Origin: DASXKD01 sp963703605
GTDB taxonomy: Bacteria; Actinomycetota; Actinomycetes; Streptosporangiales; Streptosporangiaceae
Reading direction: 5' to 3'
NCBI GenBank assembly: GCA_963703605.1
Contig: CAVPFC010000060.1
Span: 62,001-126,000 of the forward strand
Length of the DNA stretch: 64,000 nucleotides
In this document: one piece after another, positions 1-7,267 of the stretch
Layout of the letters: each line of letters starts with the position of its first letter
Numbering within the stretch: the stretch's first letter is position 1
Made by a program: the position numbers and the translations under genes
Notes under the pieces: model-generated
What the model was told of the DNA's origin: nothing
Database searches by the model: none
What the model saw: only the letters and a program-made list of their open reading frames with translations

Positions 1-183
1 CAGCGGTTGCAGGCGATGACGCCGTTCGAACGGAAGGTGATCCACGACGCGGTCGCCGAGGCGGGGCTGCGTAGTGAGTCCGAGGGCGAAGAGCCGGACC
101 GCCGCGTTGTGGTGCTTCCCGCGGCCGACACCGTGGGCGCAGGGGTCGGCGAGCCAGCCGCCGGGCAGGGCACCGGAAGCTGA
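1..183 (+). CDS. jag: Jag/KhpB-like RNA-binding protein, C-terminal end (partial)
   Basis: The window opens inside this gene; the frame is open from base 1 to the TGA at 181-183. The visible 60 residues include ERKVIHDAVAE and RRVVVLPA, the end of the R3H domain of Jag/SpoIIIJ-associated proteins, followed by a Gly/Ala-rich tail of about 20 residues. The family binds RNA and is linked to cell-envelope and division control. Position just upstream of rsmG and parA is the usual actinobacterial order (oxaA/yidC-jag-rsmG-parA-parB). The N-terminal KH domain is outside the window. Confidence 0.85.
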   Translation, partial: QRLQAMTPFERKVIHDAVAEAGLRSESEGEEPDRRVVVLPAADTVGAGVGEPAAGQGTGS

Positions 184-528
184 GGCCACGCCGGGTCTGC
201 CCATGCTGTTCGTCGCCGTCCGGTCTGTTTCGCCGCGGGCCGTAGCCTCCCCCCAGGGATTCGGGCTCCCGTGCCCCCACGAGCCGGGTCCTGCTGCCTG
301 GCCGCCTTTCGCCGCCTGCGCCGGAGGCCGCGGTGTTTACCCGGAGGCCGGGTCCCGGGAACTCCACGGTTCCCGGCTGAGCCCGGTGGTTCAGCCCCTG
401 CTTGGAGTGGGCCGCGGCTCGGATACCGGTCCGCGGTCCGGCCTCGGCAGACAGTGGCCCGGCCCGTCGGCCGAACGCGGCCCGGGACGTTCGCCGCAAG
501 CGGTCACCGTCGGCGGGGCCAGCCGCGG
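184..528. other. Intergenic stretch between jag and rsmG
   Basis: This 345-base stretch has no gene I can support. The rsmG frame stays open leftward to 271, but that extension is Arg/Pro-rich low-complexity sequence unlike any RsmG N-terminus, so I read it as non-coding. No parS-like site or convincing terminator hairpin was seen. Confidence 0.4.
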
Positions 529-1158
529 ATGAAGGCACCGCCCATACCCGAGGTGGCGCGCGAGATCTTTGGGCCGGCCGCGCCGAAGGCGGAGAGTTAC
601 GCCGCTCTGCTGGCCGGCCCCGGCGTGGAGCGAGGGCTGATCGGCCCCAACGAGATCCCGCGGGTATGGGAACGCCATCTGCTCAATTGCGCGGTGGTCG
701 CGAGCCTGGTCCCGGATCCGTGCGCGCTGGTGGACTTGGGCTCCGGTGCGGGCCTGCCGGGGATCGTGCTGGCCCTGCTGCTGCCTGACACGACGGTGAC
801 GCTGCTGGAACCGATGGCGAGGCGCGCGGCCTTTCTGGAAGAGTGCGTGAGCGACCTTGGCGTGGACAACGCCCAGGTGCTGCGGGCCGGGGCGGAGGAG
901 GCCGCCGGGGCGCTCACTGCGGACGTGGTAACCGCGCGTGCGGTGGCGCCGTTGAATCGGCTGGCGGGGATGGCAGTGAGACTGGTGAGGCCTGGCGGGA
1001 TCGTGCTGGCGATCAAGGGAGCGAGGGCCGCCCAGGAGGTGGAGGCGGCGCGAGAGGCGCTGAACCGGCTCGGCGTGCAACGGGTGGAGGTTCTGCTCGC
1101 TGGGAGCGGTAAGGTCGATCCGGCTGCGACAGTGATCCGGCTGACTGCGGGTCAATGA
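529..1158 (+). CDS. rsmG: 16S rRNA (guanine527-N7)-methyltransferase RsmG
   Basis: RsmG methylates N7 of G527 in 16S rRNA with S-adenosylmethionine; loss of it gives low-level streptomycin resistance in several bacteria. The 209-residue product has the SAM-binding motif VDLGSGAGLPG at about residues 68-78, followed by VTLLEPMARRAAFLEE and the TARAVAPL segment typical of GidB/RsmG. I chose ATG 529 because the family starts 40-50 residues before this motif; the upstream open frame is low-complexity. It lies between jag and parA, as in other actinobacteria. Length is normal for the family. Confidence 0.93.
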   Translation: MKAPPIPEVAREIFGPAAPKAESYAALLAGPGVERGLIGPNEIPRVWERHLLNCAVVASLVPDPCALVDLGSGAGLPGIVLALLLPDTTVTLLEPMARRAAFLEECVSDLGVDNAQVLRAGAEEAAGALTADVVTARAVAPLNRLAGMAVRLVRPGGIVLAIKGARAAQEVEAAREALNRLGVQRVEVLLAGSGKVDPAATVIRLTAGQ

Positions 1159-1221
1159 CGGCGGCGGGGCGCGCTGGCGACACGCCAAAGCGGGGGCCCC
1201 GCGCATAACGAGGAGCGCGCG

Positions 1222-3003
1222 GTGATGGCTTCCCAAGACGGCGTGGGATGGCCGGACGAGTCCACGGGATTCTCCCTCGCGTCAGCCCAAGATGAATCGA
1301 GGCTGGTGGCCGAGGGACTCGGCTGGCCGCATCGGGCCGGGAAGAGCCGCTCGCAGCGGCGCGGTCAGCGGGAGCAGGAACAGCAGCGAGAACGGCAGTG
1401 GGAGCAGGAACGGCATCCGGGGCAGGGCGCCGGAGCGGGCGAATCGGAGCCACCGGCCCGGGTAAGGCAGGCGCTGTCGGCGGTTTCACGTGAAACTAGC
1501 CGGGGTGGCCCGTCCGCCGGAGGAGACGGTACCGGAGGAGCCCGGGCCGACGGAGCCGTGGCCGAAGGAACCGGCGCCGGAGCAGTTGCCGCAGGACACG
1601 GATTCGCCGCGCCGGGAGCCCCGATACCGGCGGCCCCGATGCCGGGAACTGCCGGACCGGGAGTCCCCGGGCCGGGAGTCCCCGGACCGGGGGTCGCGGA
1701 GCGAGACACTCTGGGGCAACAGGTCGCGGGGCAAGGTATCGGCGGCCGTGCAGTTGCGGGCCAGGCGGTTGCAGGAGAAGAGGCACAGGGGAGTGGCACG
1801 GTGAGGATGCGGGGAAGGGCAGCGGACCGGGCGGCGGCACCCTCGGGCAGCGGGGGACCGGGCGCCGCCCCGGTCTCCATGGCGGCGGTGCCGGGTGATG
1901 TCCCAGAACACGTGGCCGCCGTGCCTGCGGGCGCCATGTCCGCGGCAGCCGTGCCCGCCGCACGGGCCGGTGACGCGCTGGCTGGCCCGGCGGTGGCCGG
2001 GCAGCAGGAGGCGGCCACCGACTGGCGCGGCGCCGCTTCGCGGAACTACGCCGCCGTGCCCGGGCCTGGCGTGCCGGGTGACGCTGGCGTTGCCGCGGAG
2101 CCTGGCCCCGGTCCGGCAGAAGGCATGGGGAGCGCGACCGCCGCCGCGGTGAGCCCGGCGCAGGCCGCACTGGCTGCCCTGGGCGGGACGGAGCGCGAAT
2201 GGCCAGCCCCGGCCTCCTGCCGGGTGATGACGATCGCGAACCAGAAGGGCGGCGTCGGCAAGACCACCACCGCGGTCAACCTGGCTGCCTGCCTGGCCCT
2301 GCACGGCAGGCAGGTGCTCGTGGTCGACCTGGACCCGCAGGGGAACGCATCGACCGCCCTCGACGTCGACCACCGGGCCGGGACGCCGTCGGTCTACAAC
2401 GTGCTCGTCGAGGACCAGCCGCTGGCGAGCATCGTTCAGCCGGTGGCCGCGATTCCCGGGCTGTATTGCGCACCGGCCACCATTGACTTGGCCGGGGCGG
2501 AGATCGAGCTGGTGCCGCTCGTCGCCCGGGAGGGGCGGCTGAACCGGGCGCTCGCCGGCTACGACACATCAGGCCTGGACTACATCCTCATCGACTGCCC
2601 GCCGTCGCTCGGGCTGCTCACGGTCAACGCCCTGGTCGCCGCGACCGAGGTGCTGATCCCCATCCAGTGCGAGTACTACGCGCTGGAGGGGCTAGAGCAG
2701 CTCCTGCGCACCGTGGAACTGGTCCGTGGCCACCTGAACCCGGAACTGTTCATCTCCACGATTCTGCTGACCATGTACGACGGGCGGACCCGGCTCGCCT
2801 CCCAGGTCGCCGAGGAGGTCCGCGAGCACTTCGGGGACGTCGTGCTCTCCGCCGTCATCCCGCGCAGCGTCCGGGTCTCTGAGGCGCCCAGCTACGGCCA
2901 ATCGGTCATCACCTACGACCCCGGGTCCAGCGGAGCGCAGGCCTATCTGGATGCCGCGCGGGAGGTGGCCTACCGAGCCGCCACCCTCGGTCAACCCGGC
3001 TAG
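1222..3003 (+). CDS. parA: Chromosome-partitioning ATPase ParA (Soj) with very long N-terminal extension
   Basis: ParA is the Walker-type ATPase that works with ParB-parS complexes to segregate newly replicated origins. The deviant Walker A KGGVGKTT is at residues 342-349, followed by VVDLDPQGNAS and the DYILIDCPPSLG switch. The catalytic domain (about 260 residues) is normal, but about 330 residues precede it, rich in Gly, Ala and Pro, with short PGVPGPGVPGPG and VAGQ repeats. Start is GTG 1222 (ATG follows directly) with GAGGAG upstream at 1210-1215. A perfect parS site is coded inside the gene as VSRET. Actinobacterial ParA proteins often have short tails, but this one is unusually long; a later start near the catalytic domain cannot be excluded. 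Confidence 0.9.
   Translation: MMASQDGVGWPDESTGFSLASAQDESRLVAEGLGWPHRAGKSRSQRRGQREQEQQRERQWEQERHPGQGAGAGESEPPARVRQALSAVSRETSRGGPSAGGDGTGGARADGAVAEGTGAGAVAAGHGFAAPGAPIPAAPMPGTAGPGVPGPGVPGPGVAERDTLGQQVAGQGIGGRAVAGQAVAGEEAQGSGTVRMRGRAADRAAAPSGSGGPGAAPVSMAAVPGDVPEHVAAVPAGAMSAAAVPAARAGDALAGPAVAGQQEAATDWRGAASRNYAAVPGPGVPGDAGVAAEPGPGPAEGMGSATAAAVSPAQAALAALGGTEREWPAPASCRVMTIANQKGGVGKTTTAVNLAACLALHGRQVLVVDLDPQGNASTALDVDHRAGTPSVYNVLVEDQPLASIVQPVAAIPGLYCAPATIDLAGAEIELVPLVAREGRLNRALAGYDTSGLDYILIDCPPSLGLLTVNALVAATEVLIPIQCEYYALEGLEQLLRTVELVRGHLNPELFISTILLTMYDGRTRLASQVAEEVREHFGDVVLSAVIPRSVRVSEAPSYGQSVITYDPGSSGAQAYLDAAREVAYRAATLGQPG
1483..1496. promoter_or_regulatory. parS centromere site 1
   Basis: The perfect 14 bp palindrome GTTTCACGTGAAAC matches the conserved bacterial parS core bound by ParB. 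It lies inside the 5' part of parA and is read there as VSRET, an arrangement known in other actinobacteria. ParB is expected to load and spread from this site. Confidence 0.92.
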
Positions 3004-3040
3004 CGGCCAGCCCTCGATCTCGTCCCCTCGGCCTCCCGAG

Positions 3041-3180
3041 GACCGGCGATGGCCCCCCGGGTTACGGCGGGCTGGCATGACACGCTCAACGCACCCCGGC
3101 GTCGGCCCGAGACGCGTGTCATAGGTGGCGGGCGACAGGCAACGCTACGCCCGCTCTTCACCCCAAGGGCCATCGCTACG
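3041..3180 (+). repeat. Dispersed intergenic repeat, copy A
   Basis: About 140 bp that recurs in inverted orientation at 3858-3997 and, more diverged, at 10478-10602. Shared blocks include GTCGGCCCGAGACGCG, AACGCTACGCCCGCTCTTC and a GGCCATCGC motif at each end (3046-3054 inverted, 3168-3176). It sits between the parA stop and the convergent VOC gene. No ORF in it resembles a transposase. The rest of the 3004-3354 gap shows nothing else recognisable. Confidence 0.8.
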
Positions 3181-3354
3181 CCAGGCGTCGGCCCGGCCCG
3201 CACCCGCCTGTCAGTTCGACGGCCACGGGTTGCTGCCTCTTCTTGAAGCACGAAACACGGTCCCCGGCGGCACGTATGGCCCAGGCTGGGATGAGCCGCA
3301 GCCAGCGCCGCCGAGGGCCACCCGCCCGCCTAGCCAGGCCAGCCCGGCTCCCAG

Positions 3355-3696
3355 TCAGCGCGGGACCTGGCCGTACCCGATCTCGTTGCCGTCGGGGTCA
3401 ACGTAGGTGGTCTTGCGTACGCCGTTCGGGTACGTCTCCCGCTCCGCCGGCTCCAGTCCCCGCTGAGCTATCTCGGCCATCAAGGTGTCAAGGTCATCGA
3501 CGATCAACGTGCACAAGGCGTGGCCGGCGTGTTCCGGTCGCTGAACGATGTACATCAGCCGGTGCTCGGCGAGCTCCCATACGGCCTCCGTCTCGAGGGG
3601 AAACGACGACGGCGGCGAGCCGAGCAACCTCTCATACCACGGCAGAGCCGCGGCGAAGTCGCTGACAGCGATCCCCGCGAACAGATAGACGCTCAC
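3355..3696 (-). CDS. VOC (glyoxalase/bleomycin-resistance) family protein
   Basis: The 113-residue protein has one complete vicinal-oxygen-chelate fold: FAGIAVSDFAAALPWYERLLG at the start and the closing RKTTYVDPDGNEIGYGQV with the metal-ligand type Glu. Small VOC proteins act as glyoxalases, dioxygenases, epimerases or drug-binding resistance proteins; the substrate cannot be told here. It is transcribed against parA and parB and sits between two inverted repeat copies (A and B), splitting a gene pair that is normally adjacent, which suggests it arrived as a cassette. Codon use does not differ obviously from its neighbours. Confidence 0.8.
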   Translation of the reverse strand: MSVYLFAGIAVSDFAAALPWYERLLGSPPSSFPLETEAVWELAEHRLMYIVQRPEHAGHALCTLIVDDLDTLMAEIAQRGLEPAERETYPNGVRKTTYVDPDGNEIGYGQVPR

Positions 3697-3782
3697 GCCG
3701 CCATGCTAGGGCCACCGGTCTTCCGCGTCCCCAGCGGTCCGTAGCCGGGGTAACCCGGGGCCGGTCCGCGCCGGGTGACCCG

Positions 3783-3822
3783 AAGGCCATCGCCAGTCGC
3801 GCCAGCGACCGGCGATGGCCTT
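3783..3822. repeat. Perfect hairpin built on GGCCATCGC motifs
   Basis: AAGGCCATCGCC at 3783-3794 pairs with GGCGATGGCCTT at 3811-3822, and the interior GTCGC/GCGAC extends the stem around a GCCA loop. No T-tract follows, so it is not a classical terminator. The same 9-mer occurs in the flanking repeats. Confidence 0.65.
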
Positions 3823-3857
3823 CCGACGTGGGTGTAGGCCGGGACCCGAGGCCTTGG

Positions 3858-3997
3858 GTAGCGATGGCCCTGGGGGTGAAGAGCGGGCGTAGCGTTGCGG
3901 TCGCCAGCCGCCTGAATCACGCGTCTCGGGCCGACGGCGGGGAACCGTTGAGCGTGTCATGCCAGCCCGCCGTAACCCGGGGGGCCATCGCCGGTCC
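3858..3997 (-). repeat. Dispersed intergenic repeat, copy B (inverted)
   Basis: Read on the minus strand this is a close copy of 3041-3180, including the same terminal GGCGATGGCCCCCCGGG block, GGGCTGGCATGACACGCTCAA and AACGCTACGCCCGCTCTTC. It lies upstream of parB, between the 5' ends of the VOC gene and parB. Together with copy A it forms an inverted pair about 0.96 kb across that encloses the VOC gene. Confidence 0.8.
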
Positions 3998-4251
3998 GTC
4001 CGATGCCGCGGAACCGAAAGAGACGGTTCGCCTGTCAGCGGGCGCTCACACCCTCGGGGCCATCGTCCACGCAGCGGGCGCCGTTTTCGGGAAGATGGGA
4101 CGCGGAACACGGCGAGGGCAGTGGAGATGGGATGCTCTACTGGGAGCGGGCACCGGCCGCCGCACAAGGTCGGCGTCCGAGGGCACCGAACACCGATCGT
4201 GGCAGGCGGACGGGCTTCGCGGCGGAAGCCGGGCGGCGCGAGGAGATGAGG

Positions 4252-5217
4252 ATGGCTCAGCAGAAGCGGGGACTCGGCAAGGGGCTTGGGGCGCTGATAC
4301 CCGCCGCACCCGCATCGGTCGGGCATGGGAGCCACGGCACCGCCCACCGGGAGGCCTCGGCGCACGTCCTGGGGGCCCCGGCGGAGGACTTGGCCGACAT
4401 CGGCGAGGCCTACTTCCAGGAGATCGCGATCGGCGCGATAACCCCCAACCCCCGCCAGCCGCGCCAGCACTTCGACGACGATGCGCTCGACGAGCTTGCC
4501 TCCTCGATCCGCGAGGTCGGCCTGCTTCAGCCGGTAGTCGTCCGGCCGGTGATGCCGGGCCGGTTCGAACTGGTCATGGGCGAGCGGCGGTGGCGGGCAT
4601 GCCAGCGTGCCGGGCTGGACCATGTGCCCGCGATCGTCCGCGGCACCGCGGACGACGACCTGCTGCGTGAAGCGCTCATGGAGAACCTGCACCGCGAGCA
4701 GCTCAACCCGCTTGAAGAGGCTGCCGCCTACCAGCAGTTGCTGGACGACTTCGAGGCGACCCACGACGAACTGGCCCGCAAGATAGGCCGCTCGCGGCCA
4801 CACATCTCGAACACGATCAGGCTGCTTCAGCTACCACCGGCGGTGCAGCGCCGGGTCGCCGCGGGTGTGCTGAGCGCGGGCCACGCCAGGGCGTTGCTGA
4901 CGCTGGCCGACCCGCAGGAGCAGGATCATCTGGCCCACCGGATCGTCGCCGAGGGGCTGTCCGTGCGCGCGGTCGAAGAGATCGTCGCGATGGGCGGGCA
5001 GCACCAGGCCAAGCAGCGGCGGCCGTCGGCCCGCCAACCGCTGGCGCCCGCACTTAACGAACTGGCGGACCGGCTTTCGGACGCGCTCGACACCCGGGTC
5101 AAGGTGGAACAGGGCCAGCGCAAGGGCAAGATCGTGGTGGAGTTCGCGTCCCTGGAGGACCTTCAGCGAATCGTCGCCACCATGTCGCCGGAGTGGGCGC
5201 AGAGCCTGACCGCCTGA
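4252..5217 (+). CDS. parB: Chromosome-partitioning protein ParB (Spo0J)
   Basis: ParB is a parS-specific CTP-dependent DNA clamp that organises the origin region and stimulates ParA. The 321-residue product starts with the family signature KRGLGKGLGALIP, has the N-domain box ITPNPRQPRQHF (about 63-74), the CTP-binding GERRWRA motif at 110-116, the ENLHREQLNPLEEA box and the helix-turn-helix IGRSRPHISNTIRLLQLP. Of two in-frame ATGs (4246, 4252) the second has GAGGAG at 4240-4245 at proper distance. Unlike most actinobacteria the gene is about 1.25 kb from parA, so it probably has its own promoter in 3998-4245. Confidence 0.95.
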   Translation: MAQQKRGLGKGLGALIPAAPASVGHGSHGTAHREASAHVLGAPAEDLADIGEAYFQEIAIGAITPNPRQPRQHFDDDALDELASSIREVGLLQPVVVRPVMPGRFELVMGERRWRACQRAGLDHVPAIVRGTADDDLLREALMENLHREQLNPLEEAAAYQQLLDDFEATHDELARKIGRSRPHISNTIRLLQLPPAVQRRVAAGVLSAGHARALLTLADPQEQDHLAHRIVAEGLSVRAVEEIVAMGGQHQAKQRRPSARQPLAPALNELADRLSDALDTRVKVEQGQRKGKIVVEFASLEDLQRIVATMSPEWAQSLTA

Positions 5218-5246
5218 CCGCGGTTTGGCGGCGCCCCCGCCGGCTC

Positions 5247-5260
5247 GTTTCACGTGAAAC
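5247..5260. promoter_or_regulatory. parS centromere site 2
   Basis: A second perfect GTTTCACGTGAAAC, 30 bases after the parB stop. With site 1 it brackets the parA-parB region and marks this as the ParB loading zone near the replication origin. Confidence 0.92.
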
Positions 5261-5317
5261 GGCGGACGCTCGGGGCGGGAACTCGCCGCGGCTCCGCGTG
5301 GCGCACCGCGGGCAGGT

Positions 5318-6350
5318 TCACCCGTGTTCCGCCGTAAGCCGGATGCCGTCGATGAACGCGTCCACGTCGGCTTCCGTCGTGTCGAAGGCCGTCATCAACC
5401 GGACCAGATGGGCCGCGGGGTCCCAGAGGTAGAAACGCCACAAGTCCTGGAGCCGCGCGATATGGGCCGGATGCATGGTCGCGAAGACCATGTTGGCCTC
5501 CACCGCCTGACGCAACTCCACGCCCGGCACGTCCCGGATCCCGTCGGCCAGCCGGCGGGCCATGGCGTTCGCCTGCCTGGCGTTGTGCAGCCAGAGGTCA
5601 TCCTCCAGCAGGCCCAGGAACTGCGCCGACAGGTAGCGCATCTTCGATGCCAGCTGGGTCTGCTGCTTGCGGAGGAACGGCGCGGCGGTCACCCGATCCT
5701 CGTCCATCACCACGACGGCCTCGGCGCCGATGGCGCCGTTCTTCGTCCCGCCGAAGCTCAGCACGTCCGCCTGAGCGGCCAGGTCGGCCAGCGTACAGCC
5801 GAGGTGGGCGGCCGCGTTGGCCAGCCGTGCCCCGTCCACGTACAGCAGCAGGCCCTCGCCGCGGCAAAACTCGCCCAGCACCTTCAGTTCGTCGAGGGTG
5901 TAACAGGTGCCGCGTTCTGTGGCTTGTGAGATCGCCACGACGCGCGCCTGGATCCGGTGCTGATCACCCCGGTCGACCAGGCTGGGGGCGATCAGGCTGG
6001 GGGTCAGCTTGCCAGGCCGGCGTGGCCACCGTGAGCAGCTTGCCGCCCAGGATCCGCTCGATGGCGCCGCACTCGTCCACGTGCAGGTGCGCGCTCTCCG
6101 GGCAGATCACGGCCTCATAAGGCCGCAGCAGAAGGCTCAGCCCAAGGATGTTGGCGGCCGTCCCGGTAAAAACGAAGAAGACGCCACCCCGGGCGCCGAA
6201 GGCCGTCTGGAGCGCGGCGCTGGCCCGTTCGGTCCATGCGTCGTCGCCATAAGACGTGGCGTCTCCGGTATTTGCCTCCGCCAGCGCGCGGATAACCGAT
6301 TCGTGCGCGCCCGCGTGGTTGTCACTGACGAAGCTTCTGCGAGAGTCCAC
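5318..6350 (-). pseudogene. Low-specificity L-threonine aldolase, frameshifted
   Basis: This PLP enzyme cleaves L-threonine or allo-threonine to glycine and acetaldehyde. The N-terminal half starts at ATG 6350 (FVSDNHAGAHESV, SYGDDAWTERA) and runs to about 6020; the C-terminal half continues in another frame to 5318 and contains the PLP-lysine region SFGGTKNGAIGAEAVV. At the junction the first frame derails (VATPAWQADPQP) while the expected GKLTPSLIAPSL appears one base off, so one extra base (the A near 6014 on the plus strand) explains everything. All other parts are intact. It is either a very recent pseudogene or a sequencing error. Confidence 0.85.
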
Positions 6351-6466
6351 GGCCAGAGCTTAGGGCCCGGGAGGCGGGCACCAAACGGCCGGGCCACCGG
6401 CTGGACTGGCAGCGCCCGAAGGCGCCGCCATTTCCGGTGACCCGGCCGCGGTGATCGCGCCTGGCG

Positions 6467-7099
6467 TCAGGCCTGGGTGATCTTCTGCGCCGGGGTGAGC
6501 TTGTAGGCGGCGGTGAAGTTCACCTTGTCGCCGTTGGCGATTACCGGGCAGGTGTCGTTGTAAATGGTCAGGTTGCTGCCGGTGCTGAGCACCGTCAGCT
6601 TGTCCTTGTTATTGCTGAACGTGGCGCTGACCGTTCCGTTGTGAGCCGTCGCCGACGTGCCATCGACCGTGGCGCTGCAACTGAGGCTCGGGACGGATAT
6701 GGTGCCGTGAATCTTCGTGATCGTCATGCTGACGGTCTTGCTGGACTTGTGGTAAGTCACGGCGTTGAGCGCCATCTTGCCCTTGATCGTCGCCGACACG
6801 CTCTGTCCGAGAACCGTGCAGCCCTTGAAGCTGATCGAGGTGACGGTGCCGATCCCCTTGCCGGACAGGCCGGTGCCGGTCTTCAGCGTGCCCTTTGTGG
6901 CCGAGCTGGTGCACGTCAGCGACTGGCCGGCGGTGACGTCATTTATCGTCGCCGAGCTGGCCTTTCCAGCGGTCGCCCCGCCGGGGCTGACCGACCAGTT
7001 GCTTGCCGCGAAAGCCGGCGCGGCGGCCAGGCCAACCACAGCCGCCGTTGCGGCACTCATGACCAGAACCCTTCCCATACCTCTGAGAATCGCCCTCAC
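6467..7099 (-). CDS. Secreted protein of unknown function
   Basis: The 210-residue product begins with a clear Sec signal peptide (basic start, hydrophobic VLVMSAATAAVVGLAAA, cleavage after APAFA at about residue 31). The mature part is rich in Thr, Ser, Lys and Gly with four cysteines (LTC, KGC, LSC, DTC), consistent with a beta-rich exported domain holding two disulphides. I do not recognise the family. ATG 7099 and an in-frame ATG seven codons later are both possible starts. It stands alone between the aldolase and the aminotransferase-ligase ORF, in the same orientation. Confidence 0.75.
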   Translation of the reverse strand: MRAILRGMGRVLVMSAATAAVVGLAAAPAFAASNWSVSPGGATAGKASSATINDVTAGQSLTCTSSATKGTLKTGTGLSGKGIGTVTSISFKGCTVLGQSVSATIKGKMALNAVTYHKSSKTVSMTITKIHGTISVPSLSCSATVDGTSATAHNGTVSATFSNNKDKLTVLSTGSNLTIYNDTCPVIANGDKVNFTAAYKLTPAQKITQA

Positions 7100-7267
7100 T
7101 CCCTTTCCTGCCGATTCGCCCGGCGCCGAGCAGCGGCCAGGCAGCCTTCTAGGCAGCTCACCGCCGCGTCGGCCCCGGGCGGCGGTAGCTGTACATACCT
7201 GGCCTTAAGGTACATGTCCGGCAGCCGCCTGACCATACCCGCAAGTAAGGGTGGCAGGAAGTTCGCT

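Noticed and set aside
1650..1790. CRISPR-like or tandem repeat array within parA
   Set aside because: The repeats are short, irregular and in frame as Pro-Gly-Val units; there are no spacers and no cas genes anywhere in the window.
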